NCBI GenBank assembly: GCA_003290165.1
Contig: QNQO01000594.1
Location: forward strand, 434,001 to 498,000
Origin: Berberis thunbergii
Taxonomy: Eukaryota; Streptophyta; Magnoliopsida; Ranunculales; Berberidaceae
Reading direction: 5' to 3'
DNA: 64,000 nucleotides
A program made the translations under genes and the position numbers. This document shows, piece by piece, positions 12,253 through 23,333 of this stretch. The notes beneath the pieces were generated by a model. The model worked only from the letters and a program-made list of their open reading frames with translations. It did not search any database and was not told where the DNA came from. Position 1 is the stretch's first letter; each line of letters opens with the position of its first letter.

Positions 12253-12470
12253 CCGGGGGGGGGGGGGGTGGGGCTCCTGCGCACATAGCACAGTACATCC
12301 TCCTGTGCACATTTATCAGCCGTCGGACATAAATTTCAAAACAATGGATTTCAAAATTTAAAATAAAATAAAATTGAAATTCATGAATCTGAACCGTTGA
12401 ATCAGATCCGACGGCTGAGAACGTGCACATGATGTTCTGCTTCCTCCACAGGAACACCCTCACCCCCTAG
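12253..12470. mobile_element. Degenerate foldback MITE related to 10776-10966
   Basis: Inner arms at 12305-12328 and 12407-12428 (GTGCACATTTATCAGCCGTC against TCCGACGGCTGAGAACGTGC) are inverted. The outer ends are G-rich at the left (a run of about 14 G from 12255, then TGGGGCTCCTGCGCA) and C-rich at the right (CACCCCCTAG). The motif GGGGCTCCTGCGCA is shared with the MITE at 10776. I cannot define a target duplication, so the limits are approximate. Confidence 0.55.
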
Positions 12471-12898
12471 AATTAAGAAATAAAAGTTAACAGGTAGATC
12501 AAGTACCGAGGCAAACACTACTAGACAACTCGTTATCCCTTCTTTAAGGTTTTCGCAAAATTGGTTGGTAGCTCTCAAATAGCAACTGGTACAGCACAAA
12601 GCCTCTGATGCCACCCATTTCCTTTTCATTCTCAGAAGTTTTAAACATGGGAACTACATTCAAACCAGTGTGTCATGTATTGAACCAATGGAAATTCTCT
12701 GATGTGCCAATTACATTCGTAATAAATTTTCTACTAACTTAATAACACTATATTCGAGTACAGAAAACATGTAACGGCAAAAAACAACAATGGGTGTGCC
12801 TTACACAGAATCTGCTCTATTTTTCCCTTTGATGACATACTCGATGATGATTTCAGAAATTGGAACTTTAATCGTAAAATACTTTTGCGACTGAGTTC
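12471..12898. other. Non-coding spacer
   Basis: Nothing recognisable on either strand. Confidence 0.35.
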
Positions 12899-12998
12899 TC
12901 ACAACTTTGGCTTATCACTTCTAGCTATAGCTTTCTCGATTGCTTTCATCTTTTTAAGATTCTTTGATCTCCTCATTGGTGCTCCTTTCTTTATCTTT
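12899..12998 (-). pseudogene. Candidate terminal exon with a basic C-terminus
   Basis: On the minus strand a TTGTAG acceptor leads into a frame that reads KIKKGAPMRRSKNLKKMKAI and EKAIARSDKPKL and ends in TGA at 12899-12901. The biased, lysine/arginine-rich composition looks like the tail of a nuclear or nucleolar protein, but I do not recognise the family. No upstream exon is identified on this strand, so it is probably a gene fragment. Confidence 0.35.
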
Positions 12999-13003
12999 CT
13001 ACA

Positions 13004-13443
13004 ATACAGAGGGGAGAAAAAAAAAAAAAAAAGAAGCTTTCTAATAAGAATGATAGTTGGCATGTAACTAAGTATCTTTAGTTTGAAGTGAATCCCATAA
13101 TATTCAAATTTATCCAATTGAGAGTTCCTAGATGCAGCTACTAACAGGAGGGTAAAAACAATGAAATTGATACATATAGTACATCACAATTCATCACTGA
13201 AACAATGCCACCATTTAGCTAAAGGGTAGGTTGGTCTGTGTGCTCGTATCATCCAGATGAGTTAATGATATGAAATCAATAAAGGCAAACTGTTATCACT
13301 TAACAGCATATATATTATTTTTACAAGTTAATCTATAAATTCTTGGGTTTTTTTTGGGTTCATTTCCATCGAAAATTCATATAGGTTAGAACTTAACAAC
13401 GGATACCAACAAGCAAGAAAGCAAAATACGTAATATTCCAACA
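13004..13443. other. Non-coding spacer
   Basis: Contains an A-rich run near 13018-13031 on the plus strand and no coding signal. Bases 13444-13452 (GGAAAAAAA) are the target duplication of the next MITE. Confidence 0.35.
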
Positions 13444-13452
13444 GGAAAAAAA

Positions 13453-13629
13453 GAGCTTTGCTAGCTGTCGAGGTTTTGGGCGAGGAAAACAGCGAGGGAA
13501 ATTCCTCCTTGGGATGTGCGCGTGAAAAGTCAACGCTCACATCCCGAAGAGGATGGATGGTTTTCACTCCGTCTACCTCATTTCCCTCGCTGTTTTCCTC
13601 GCCCAAAACCTCGACATTTAGAATTTCTG
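13453..13629. mobile_element. Mutator-like MITE, family M1 copy 1
   Basis: A perfect 36-bp inverted repeat (13467-13502 and 13580-13615, starting GTCGAGGTTTTGGGCGAGG) sits inside a 177-bp unit flanked by the exact 9-bp duplication GGAAAAAAA (13444-13452 and 13630-13638). The left end GAGC…CTGTCGAGG and the right end CATTTAGAATTT are shared with the second copy at 22784-22949, which fixes the element limits. Non-coding. Confidence 0.82.
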
Positions 13630-13689
13630 GGAAAAAAAATAAAATAAAAATAACTATCCCAAGGTACCACCCTCATGAGGCACAAGGAC

Positions 13690-14148
13690 TTGAGGAGTTT
13701 TCATTCATGAAATCAATGAATGATTAAGTACTAAAGCAGGCATTGCATGAGATAAATAAAGCCACGCAAGACTAAAATCTCTCAAATGCATGTCACCTCA
13801 AGGAGTACGTGCATTCCTAGCTGAGGCAGTATACCATGCAAGGCAAGGATGAAACGCTCCATACAAAGCTTTGCCTCTTTACATTCTCCTTCCATGAAGT
13901 CCAGCAAATGGCCTAAGGTATGAGGTTTCACACAAGCCACCCAGACCTATTGAGATTGGAGAATCCCTTCCAAGACCGCCGTACTTTTAAATGAGCCTGA
14001 CATAACTCTCTGGATAGTAAACTTGGCAAGAAAGAAAATACCCTTGAGCTAAAGAACAATGCACAGAAGATTCCTCGAGGGATCAGATCCCACACAACAA
14101 CCTTGAATAGCAATGCCCCTCATTACAAGGATATCTTTAGTTGGCACA
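13690..14148 (-). pseudogene. LINE fragment A, zf-RVT and 3' part
   Basis: The minus strand continues the LINE sequence broken by the copia element: across the insertion it reads W-D-C-V then PTKDILVMRGI, which resembles the conserved LPTKxNLxRRGI motif at the start of the zf-RVT domain of plant LINE ORF2. Further downstream the frame is broken by stops and the similarity fades. The copia insertion point falls inside this motif. The position of the 3' end is uncertain. Confidence 0.55.
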
Positions 14149-14340
14149 TGTTAAGTAATAACAGAGGAATCAAGAAGTGTAATTCAGTTAGTTAGTTTGT
14201 TAACCTATCTGTTAGTTTGTTAGTTGGTTTTGCTAGCTAATCAGACATTAGAATGTCTATATAAACAATGTACATTGTACAATTCATCATAGTGAAATAT
14301 ACATAACTTCTCATAACATAGTCTGTCTTAGTTTATAACA
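14149..14340 (+). repeat. 5' LTR of copia element 1
   Basis: Starts TGTTAAGTAATAAC and ends TTTATAACA. It contains a TATA-like TCTATATAAAC at about 14250 and tandem TTAGTTAGTTTGTTA motifs upstream of it, as expected for a short copia promoter LTR. Confidence 0.95.
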
Positions 14341-14353
14341 TGGTATCAGAGCT
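14341..14353 (+). other. Primer-binding site, tRNA-iMet
   Basis: TGGTATCAGAGCT lies immediately after the 5' LTR. It is the standard plant copia primer site complementary to the 3' end of initiator methionine tRNA. The gag start codon follows 46 bases later. Confidence 0.95.
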
Positions 14354-14398
14354 ATCGTCTCTTCATCTTCTTCTTCTCAGTTTATCATAGTTAGTCTA

Positions 14399-17300
14399 AT
14401 GGCAGATGCAACATCATCTAGTGCTACACCATTCTCTACCTCTGCTTTAGCAGAGTCTAAACCTGTCATGTTCACACATGCTTTGTCTGTCAAGCTGAGT
14501 GAACAAAACCACTTACTGTGGAAACAACAAGTTTTGGCAACCATTAGAGGACACAAGCTTCAAAGATTTCTTGAAAAAGACTCATCTCCAGCACAGTTTC
14601 TATCTATTGAAGATCAAGTCAGAAATCGTGTTAATCCTGAATTTGTTACTTGGGAACAGCAAGATCAGTTACTGCTATCTTGGCTACTTTCTTCTATGAC
14701 AGAGTCTCTACTTACCAGGTTAGTAGGATGTCTAACCTCAGCACATGTTTGGCAAGTTCTTGAGGTCTTCTTCAACTCACAGACAATCGCCAAGATTTCT
14801 CAGTTTAGGAATCAACTTCAACATCTCAAGAAAGGCGATATGTCTGTCAATGCTTATTTGTTGAAACTCAAAGCCATTACTGATCAACTAGCATCAGTAG
14901 GACATCCGTTGTCTTCTAGGGATTATGTCAATGCCATCTTTGATGGTTTACCACAGTTTTATGACACTTTTGTGGTTTCAGTAAGTTCAAGATCTGACGA
15001 GTATAGTGTAGCTGAAATAGAGTCTCTCCTACTTGCTCAAGAAGCTAGAATTGAGAGACATACAAAAGATCTTGACATCTCTGTCAATTTGGCTCAGTCT
15101 TCATACAGACCTTCACCTAGGTCTTTTGTGTCCAGCTCACACAGTTGGAGACCTCAGTCTAGAGGATCTCCCAATCACAGAGGTGCCAGATCTGGAAGAA
15201 ATTTTCGGCCATCTGGAGCTAGTTCTTCATCAACTCGTCCTCAATGCCAAATCTGTGGCAAACTTGGTCACATTGCGTTCAAATGCTACAATCGTTTTGA
15301 TGACTCTATTTCAAGTCCATGGAGTTATGGTTTTTCATCTCAATCATCAAATCCAAGGCAGGCCTTCTTTGCGTCTACAAGTCAGTTTCATCATCCTTCT
15401 TGGAGAGCTGATTCTTCATCTCAGATACAAACAAATGCAGTGGCACCTCAGATGCAGCCTCACACTGATAATAGGTGGTATCCTGATTCAGGAGCCACTG
15501 ATCATTGCTCACCTCAAAACTTGATGAATGCCATGCCTTATCATGGTAATGAGCAACTATTTGTGGGAGATGGCACTGCTTTACCAATTGAAAACATTGG
15601 TCAGTCCTCTTTTCTTGCTCAGCACTCTTCAAGAATTTTACATCTCAGAAATATTCTTCAAGTCCCTCAATTAACCAAGAATTTATTGAGTGTGTCTAGG
15701 TTTGCTAGGGATAATAAAGTCTTCTTTGAGTTTCATCCTGATCTCTGTTTTGTCAAGGATCAGGTCACACACCAAATCCTTCTGGAAGGGACACTTAAGG
15801 GAGGTCTTTATGTGTTTCCATCAATGACCCTCTCTAATGAAAAGTCTGACTCTACTTTTGGTACTTCTTCTGCATCTACCACTACTGACTTACAGTCCAA
15901 AGTCATCAACTTTAATCATACTAATCCAGTTCAGCCTTGCAGTAGTAGGGTCAGCAAGCTAGCCTTGCAGTCTGTCCTTCCGCTCAGCATTCTAGTAGTA
16001 GTACGGGTTAGCCATCTCCTCAGCATTCTAGTTGTCCTGCTCAGTATTCCTCTCAGCTTTCCAGTAGTACGGGTCAGCATATTAGCATTCCAGTTTGTAG
16101 TGCTCAGCCTACTTCTCAGCAAATCAATAGTCCTCAGCAATTTTCTCAGCATGATGCTCAGCATTCCAGTAGCTCGTCTCAGCATTCCTTTTAGCATACA
16201 TCTCAGCATCTCAGTAACCCGTCTCAGCATACTTCTCAGCATTTCAGTAACCCATCTCAGCATTTTCGTAACCCATCTCAGCATACTTCTCAGCATTTCA
16301 GTAGCCCGTCTCAGCATTCCTTTCAGCATACATCTCAGCATCTCAGTAACCCGTCTCAGCATACTTCTCAGCATTTCAGTAGCCCGTCTCAGCATTCCTT
16401 TCAGCATACATCTCAGCATCTCAGTAACCCGTCTCAGCATACTTCTCAGCATTTCAGTAACCCATCTCAGCATACTTCTCAGCATTTCAGTAATCCATCT
16501 CAGCATACTTCTCAGCATTTCAGTAGCCCGTCTCAGCATTCCTTTCAGCATTCTGATTCTTCTCAGCCATTAGTCAATAGGAATGTCTGTCATTCTAGTT
16601 TTCATGCTGCTAAGTCTTCTGATATTTTGAGTTTGTGGCATGCTAGGTTAGGCCATCCGTCTTTTCCACTTGTCAAGAACATACTTACTACTTGTATGAT
16701 TCCAGTTCCTACATATGACAATATGAGTCTCTGTTCCTCTTGCTGCTTAGGCAAAATACATAAACTTCCTTTTTCCAAGTCATCTACTGTGTATACAAAA
16801 CCATTGGAATTAATTCATTCTGACCTATGGGGTCCTGCTTCTACCACCTCTTCGTCTGGGTTCAAGTATTACATTCATTTTATCGATGCTTTTAGTCGTT
16901 TCACTTGGGTTTTTCTGTTACAAAATAAGTCTGATGCTTTCTCAACTTTCCTTCAATTTAAAGCTCAAGTAGAGTTAGAGTTTGGTCTTCCCATCAAAAG
17001 TGTTCAATCTGATTGGGGAGGGGAGTATCGGTCTATTTCAAGGTTGCTTGCTCAAAATGGGATACATCATAGACTTGCCTGCCCAACTACACATCAACAG
17101 AATGGTGTGGCTGAGAGGAAACACAGACACATCATAGAGTCTGCCCTTACTCTACTTGCTCATGCATCACTTCCCATGAAATTCTGGGATGAAGCAGTCA
17201 AAACGTCTGTTTTTCTTCTCAATAGAGTACCTTCTGCTGTTCTTAAAGGTCTCTCACCATATGAAACTCTGTATCACAAAGTTCCTGAGTATCATAATTT

Positions 17301-19353
17301 CAGAGTGTTTGGGTGTTCCTGTTTTCCTAATATCAGGCCCTACAACTCTACAAAACTACAATTTCGATCAGTAGAATGTATGTTCATTGGTTATAGTCTA
17401 CAACATAAAGGGTTCAAATGCCTATCTTCTACTGGCAGGGTATACATTTCTCGAGATGTTCTATTCAATGAACACTCGTTTCCATATGTCAAATGGCACA
17501 GTCAATCTACCTCCTCTCCTACTGATCCTTTTTCTACTCCTGCTGTCATTCCTATTTCTGATCATAATCCATCTTCTAGTCCACTGGTTACTTCATGTCA
17601 TCCTGATGCTAGTCCTTATTCCAGTCCAGTGCTTAATCCTACTACTACTCCTCCTACTACTGGCACATCACAGTCCTTGTCTAGTCCTACTTTGTTCCCT
17701 ACTGCTCCTACTACTGTTCCTACTACTGCTCCTATTCATCCTATGCTCACAAGGTCGAAAACAGGCATCTATAAACCCAAAGTTTACATGGTTTCTACCA
17801 CTGCCCCATCTAGTCTTCAGGAAGCTTTGGACACTCCACACTGGATGTCTGCTATGCAAGATGAGTATATGGCATTACTTCGAAACAATACATGGTCCCT
17901 AGTGGATCTTCCCAAAGATAGAGATGTAGTTGGGTGTTGATGGCTCCTCAAAGTTAAGCATAATTCTGATGGCACTGTGCACAGATATAAAGCCAGGTTA
18001 GTGGCTAGAGGTTTTCAGCAGGTGGCTGGCTTCGATTATTCAGAGACATTTAGTCCAGTTGTGAAGCCGACTACTATACGTGTTATGCTCACAGTGGCAG
18101 TTACATATGGATGGTCTATATTCCAGTTGGATGTCAACAATGCATTTTTGAATGGGGATCTACAAGAACAGGTTTACATGATGCAACCCCCTGGGTTCAT
18201 AGATCCTTCACGGCCTAAAGCTGTTTGCAAGCTTCATAAGGCTTTATATGGCCTCAAGCAGGCTCCTCGGGCGTGGTTTGACAAGCTTCGACATGCACTT
18301 CTCATACTGGGGTTTGAGTCTACAAAGTCTGATTCATCATTGTTCATCAGACATACTCCCTCTCCTATCTTTCTCCTAGTCTATGTTGATGATATACTCA
18401 TCACTGGTGCTGACTCTCATGCTGTGTCTCAAATCATCCAACAGCTGAATGCTCAGTTCTCTTTGAAGGATTTAGGCCTTGTACATTTCTTCCTTGGTAT
18501 TCAAGTGCAGCATACTATCAATGGCTTATTTTTGTCTCAGTCCAAATACATTGGTGATCTCTTGTGTAGAGCCAAGATGCAGTTTGCTAATGGACTACCT
18601 ACTCCTATGAGTGGTGGGGAGAAACTGTTTGCTACGGGTAGTGATCCAGTCCGAGATGTTCAGCTATATCGTAGTATTGTGGGCGCATTACAATATGTTA
18701 CGATTACTAGGCCTGAAATTGCATATTCAGTAAATCGTGTTTGCCAATTCATGCAGACTCCTCTTGAGTCACACTGGAGAGTGGTGAAAAGAATATTGAG
18801 GTATCTCAAGGCTACACCCAACTTTGGACTTCACATAGTTCCAACTCCTTCATTTCAGTTAAGTGGATACTGTGATGCTGATTGGGCATCAGATCCTAAT
18901 GATAGGAGGTCTACATCAGGTTATTGTGTGTATCTGGGTGATAACCTCATCTCCTGGTCGTCCAAGAAGCAAAGCACTGTCTCTAGAAGCAGTACCGAAG
19001 CAGAATACAGAAGTTTAGCATCTGTTACAGCTGAGTTAACATGGATGCAAACTCTGTTTCATGAATTAAGGATTGGCTGCTCAACTCCAAATATATGGTG
19101 TGATAACAAGAGCACTGTCATGCTCAATGCTAATCCAGTGCTTCATTCTAGAACTAAACATATTGAGATTGACATATATTTTGTTCGTGAAAAAGTTGCT
19201 CGCAAGGTTGTTCATGTTCATCATATTCAAGCTACTGATCAGGTTGCTGATGTTTTCACTAAAGCAGTTGGTCGTTCCAGGTTCTTTTTGTTGCGTGACA
19301 AACTAAGTGTAATAGATGAATCTACACTTAGTTTGAGGGGGCATGTTAAGTAA
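14399..19353 (+). pseudogene. Copia gag-pol polyprotein, interrupted
   Basis: ATG at 14399. Gag (UBN2-type) occupies the first ~270 codons, followed by a CCHC knuckle (CQICGKLGHIAFKC, ~15246). The protease motif is WYPDSGATDH (~15475). The frame then slips by one base near 15940-15960 inside a repeat-rich linker whose true frame also carries two TAGs (16009, 16192). The GAG-pre-integrase block (LWHARLGHPSFPLV, ~16633) and the integrase core (HSDLWGP; ~16820-17250) follow in one frame to a TGA at 17938 where an arginine codon fits. Downstream the same frame encodes reverse transcriptase (FQLDVNNAFLNGDLQEQVYM, then LVYVDDILITG) and RNase H (GYCDADWASDPNDRRSTSGY, SRSSTEAEYRS). All domains are present, so only a few lesions separate this from an autonomous copy. 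Confidence 0.93.
15985..16556 (+). repeat. Coding minisatellite (Gln-His-Ser/Thr repeats) inside pol
   Basis: Tandem units built on CAGCATACTTCTCAGCATTT fill the linker between the protease and integrase parts. The basic period is 33 bp (peptide QHTSQHFSNPS), and a 78-bp higher-order unit repeats between about 16200 and 16550. In the pol frame it encodes a Gln/His/Ser-rich tract. CAG-to-TAG changes create two stops there. Another sense frame and the antisense strand also stay open because of the repetition. Confidence 0.9.
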
Positions 19354-19535
19354 TAACAGAGGAATCAAGAAGTGTAATTCAGTTAGTTAGTTTATTAAGC
19401 TATCTGTTAGTTTGTTAGTTGGTTTTGCTAGCTAATCAGACATTAGAATGTCTATATAAACAATGTACATTGTACAATTCATCATAGTGAAATATACAGA
19501 ACTTCTCATAACATAGTCTGTCTTAGTTTATAACA
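19344..19535 (+). repeat. 3' LTR of copia element 1
   Basis: Identical in length to the 5' LTR, with three substitutions (two near position 50, one near position 155 of the LTR). The polypurine tract GTTTGAGGGGGCA lies directly upstream (19331-19343). Confidence 0.95.
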
Positions 19536-20245
19536 GCACACAGTCCCAACAACATTGTCATGCAACAAACTTTATGGGTAATTCGTTGGTTCCCAACCAA
19601 AGAGGGAAGACGATTGACTTCATTAGGGACCCTCCCCTTCCATCAACTTGACTAAAAAGATTCAACATGTTACGTTTTATTTCTTTCCATTTCCATTTCC
19701 AGTCCCAATTATCATCAGCTTTTAAGGCCAGACCTTCAAGCAAGTAAATCATTTGTAGAACTTGCCCTTTTCCATTCAAACAAATTCCACCTATGATGAA
19801 TATTTAATACCAACTCCCCCTCAACATAAGAGACAAACTAGGAGACCACCCCATTTTCCTTTAGGATACAAAGAAGAGTCCGGGGAACCTCCCCTAAAGG
19901 AGATCCTGCACCCAAGTGTCACGCTGCAACTGAATGTGAATCCCCTACCACTTTTAAGACCCGCCGTTTCCAACGTGCTCAAACCATAGAGGTTTCTTTG
20001 AAGCTTTGGTGACCACGCACCTACCACATATTTAACCACAATGGCTCTCCTCCACAGGGCTCTGTTTTCCTCAGCCCGCTATTATACATTCCAAATTAAA
20101 GATTGGTCGTGATTTCAAATGTTTTTATCCGCAGCCCACTATTGTCTTTTCGGCTACTAACCAAGTCCAATTTAGAACGAAACCAATAGGAATCTTCTGA
20201 CTCTTGTCCAAAGAATGTTCTGATCACTACAGTTTAATTTCCAGG
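19536..20245 (-). pseudogene. LINE fragment A, post-RT region
   Basis: Read on the minus strand this has the features of the segment between reverse transcriptase and zf-RVT in plant LINEs: ENRALWRRAIVVKYVVGAW (~20095-20010), SGRGFTFSC, a DTWVQDLL…GRFPGLFFVS stretch (~19920-19860) and DDNWDWKWK (~19710). Frameshifts and stops are frequent. It joins the 13690-14148 piece if the copia element is removed. The remnant ends toward the solo LTR at 20246. Confidence 0.6.
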
Positions 20246-20914
20246 TGTTGAATATTACATTGCCAATCAAAATAGAAAAATATATAATAGTCTAGAAAGT
20301 CCCGGAGTATACTAGAAGATTTCGGAAGGGTCCGGAAGAATATGGAAAATTGTGGAACACACCAGAGTATTCCGGAAGAGTCCGGAACATTATGGAGAAC
20401 TCATAAACTTCCTCGAAGAGTCTAGGACCTTATAGTATGTACTAGGTCATCCTAGAGCCTAGTGGAGACATGTACTTAGTACTAGAGCATGGTAGAATAC
20501 TCTAGAAGTCTTTGTATCTAGAGAAGTTCTTGTGTAGGCTTGAGTTTGTAAGAATTCTCTAGATCACTCATGTACTTATCTAGTAACTAGTAGGATCTAG
20601 AACCTTCCCATAAGGAGGTGGAAGGTTAAACTAAGTAGTATAAATAGGAGAGGGGATCATTTGTTTCATGTATCACACAAGAAAGCATCCTACTAAGGAG
20701 AGATCCCAAGATAGAATTAAAGAGAGTGTTCCATTTGTAAAGCTATCTAGTTCAATAAAATAGTTTGTTCTGAAGTCCCTTGTGAGTTCTTATCAAAGTC
20801 CCTCTTCAAAGTTTCTTGTGTCGAGTGCTTCTTTGATTTATATAATTAAGGCTATTATATTGTTGCGTATTCATTATAATACTAACCATATTGTAGCCCA
20901 ATTTATCCCCAACA
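20246..20914 (+). mobile_element. Solo LTR, 669 bp
   Basis: Begins TGTTGAATATT and ends CCCCAACA (terminal TGTTG/CAACA inverted repeats) and is flanked by the exact 5-bp duplication CCAGG (20241-20245 and 20915-20919). Inside are GTCCGGAAGA-type direct repeats (20300-20400), a TATA-like AGTATAAATAGGAG (~20637) and an AATAAAA signal (~20755), the layout of a promoter-containing LTR. No internal region or second LTR is adjacent, so it is a recombination product. The superfamily cannot be assigned from the LTR alone. Confidence 0.85.
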
Positions 20915-20919
20915 CCAGG

Positions 20920-22629
20920 CTTATCGCCACCACCTCCACATTGAATCCCATCAAGTTGTTCCAAATTACATAATCTCCCTCACAGAATGCGAAGGCTCAT
21001 CTATCCACCTTTTAATCGCCAATAGGACCCAAGGACTACATATAATTCTCCAGGCTGCTCTCTCCATGGCTGCACAGATAGTATGTGAAATTAGTGATTG
21101 TCTTTCCTCTCTTACCTTTGAAATTCATTTCAATATTGCTTTCTTATGTGCCTTGTCCCTAGAGAAATCCTCCCATTACAATCAGATTTACATCACTTGC
21201 TGCACCAGCAATCTTGCCGATACTCGCAACAGTAGATTTCATCTTCACGCTTTCATTGGATCCAATCAAAAGAGACAAACTCAGAAGAAATGATATTTTT
21301 ATGGTTAGCCCCTTCATTTAGTCAGCAAAAAATAGGAGATACTATATTATCATAGAAGAAGTTACTTCCCCATTCGACCCTAACATAAGAAACTGAGGAG
21401 AGCTTACAGATATGAATGGGAAGTGGGCCTTTTTTAGGGCAGTCCAAAACCAGTGCAACATCTAAGGAACCCACTAGAATCAAGCTAGAGTCTAGCCAGC
21501 TTCGAGGGAATACCCAACTGGACTTGCCAATCAGACGGGGGTTTGTAACCCAAACACTTGGAGATCCACTTAAACTTTAAACCAGCATATTCCACAGAAA
21601 ATCCCAGTACGAGTATTTGATCTAGTGCCAACTATATCGATGCAGAATCCAATTCCCCCTCATTAAATGGGGCTGAACAAAAAACGAACAACCTGACCTG
21701 ACTTAAGCGACCGCACCAAATAGAGCTGAATAGAAAACAAACGTGCTGACTTAAGCAACCAAATCAAACAGACAAGACAACTATGGTTCGATTCCAGTTA
21801 CTGTACGTTCAGTCAGTTCACACGGTTCAAAAACTAATATTTTTCTATTATTAGGGAATACCAACTAAAAAACAAACTGATCAAAGCATATCAATATAAA
21901 CAACAAATTTAGCATGTACGTGTATGCTGTACTTAGTGTACTTTGAAACGCAAAGATAAAATATATAGTATTAGTATACTATCCTCTGTAGTTTGCTAGT
22001 CACTGAATGGTCAGATGGTTGGCCCAGGTAATGGGTAAAATCAAATATATAGCATTGTCCTTGAGAGTTTGGTGGTTGAGTGGGACAATGCAGTGCTTAA
22101 AAAACTCATCAACTACTTTTGCTTTTGGAACCCAATCCATCATCCTTTGTTGTCCCAACACAATTACTTACTTTGATATATATCAACAAAGAAAGTTGGT
22201 TTCAGATTTTAGTAATCATGGTTTTCTAAAGGACAGTGGAGTTGTTGTGGTTTTTCATTGTCAGTATTACTTTATAATGTAAGAGAGCTAGAATGATGGT
22301 AACGACGGCGGAAGTGTATGGGTTAACTGAATTGAAGATTCAAGAATAAAGAACATCACTCAAGATTGAAGGTGAGTAAAAGCTTCAAATAGCAAGTTTG
22401 AAAAAAATTAAAGATTCCAAATTCTTTCTACTGAAACTTCATTGAAGTTTGAGAAACCATGGGAAAAAGTATACAACATATATATCAAAGCAGAAGGCAA
22501 AAAAGTACACATCGTTAGCATAGAATGTGTATCTCTCACTACCTCGCCCCACTCAAACATGAGAAGAAAAGTGAATATTATATCTCATGTGTGACTTTAA
22601 ACCTATAGAGTGATTTTAGTTTCTATCCA
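20920..22629. other. Unassigned sequence between the solo LTR and LINE fragment B
   Basis: No convincing gene. Minus-strand frames near 20950-21290 read like degraded coding sequence but match nothing I know. The rest is AT-rich non-coding DNA. Confidence 0.35.
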
Positions 22630-22783
22630 TAGGTTGTGTACATCTTTGTAACTACCCTTAAAGATCCATTTGTTTTTCTCCCTCCAAACTACCCAAACAA
22701 TGGTATAAAATATTCTAGCCCAAAACCCACTTCCCAATGTGAGATAGGTGTAAGCTGCCCAAGTTTGACGAAGTTTCAGTAAT

Positions 22784-22949
22784 GAGCCTGTTTAACTGTC
22801 GAGGAAACCAGTGAGGGAGGGGGGTGTGACCACTCATCTCCCTCGAAATTCACGCTTTTACGCATTTTAATAATGAAAGTGCGCATCTCGAGAGAATGAG
22901 CGGTCACACCCTCCTCCCTCACTGGTTTCCTTGCCATTTAGAATTTATG
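22784..22949. mobile_element. Mutator-like MITE, family M1 copy 2
   Basis: A 166-bp foldback flanked by the exact 9-bp duplication TTCAGTAAT (22775-22783 and 22950-22958). The left end GAGC…CTGTCGAGG and right end CATTTAGAATTT are shared with the copy at 13453, while the paired arms differ (GAGGAAACCAGTGAGGGAGG here). It is inserted in LINE fragment B between the zinc module and the terminal WRE block. Confidence 0.85.
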
Positions 22950-23333
22950 TTCAGTAATAGTTGCTTGCAATCCCAAATTCTCCAAAGCATTCAATGCAAA
23001 TGTTGTGAGTGAAGGAGCATGTGAAGAGATGATCAACGCTCTCTGAGTCAGCACCACACAAGGGGCAATGGTTAGGGATCATCAATCATCTCTTGTTGAT
23101 ATAAAAAATGAGGAGTTTGCCTTGGAGGATGGTCCAAAGAAAGCATGATCTAGGGGGATGCCCTTCATCCATATCTGGTGGTGCAATCTATGCATTCTAA
23201 GTTCATTGTCTAAAAATTGAAGTTGGGGCCTGATTTATCATAGTAGTCCTCGACTGTGAAAGAGCTATCTTGTCCTTCCCATAACCATTTATCATGCTCA
23301 TTATGCAGATGAATGTTTTGTTTGTCTTGCAAC

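Larger units (their letters stand above)
14149..19535 (+). mobile_element. Ty1/copia LTR retrotransposon, nearly complete
   Basis: Two 192-bp LTRs bound a 5,387-bp element with the exact 5-bp target duplication GCACA (14144-14148 and 19536-19540). The primer-binding site matches initiator-Met tRNA, and a G-rich polypurine tract precedes the 3' LTR. The gene order protease, integrase, reverse transcriptase, RNase H defines Ty1/copia. The LTRs differ at three positions that I can count, so insertion was fairly recent, yet the coding region carries a frameshift and stops. It sits in LINE fragment A. Confidence 0.96.

Noticed and set aside
15931..16551. A 206-codon open frame on the antisense strand (MLRSMLRWVTEML-type repeats)
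   Set aside because: It exists only because the minisatellite unit lengths are multiples of three and lack stops in that frame; it has no independent gene features.
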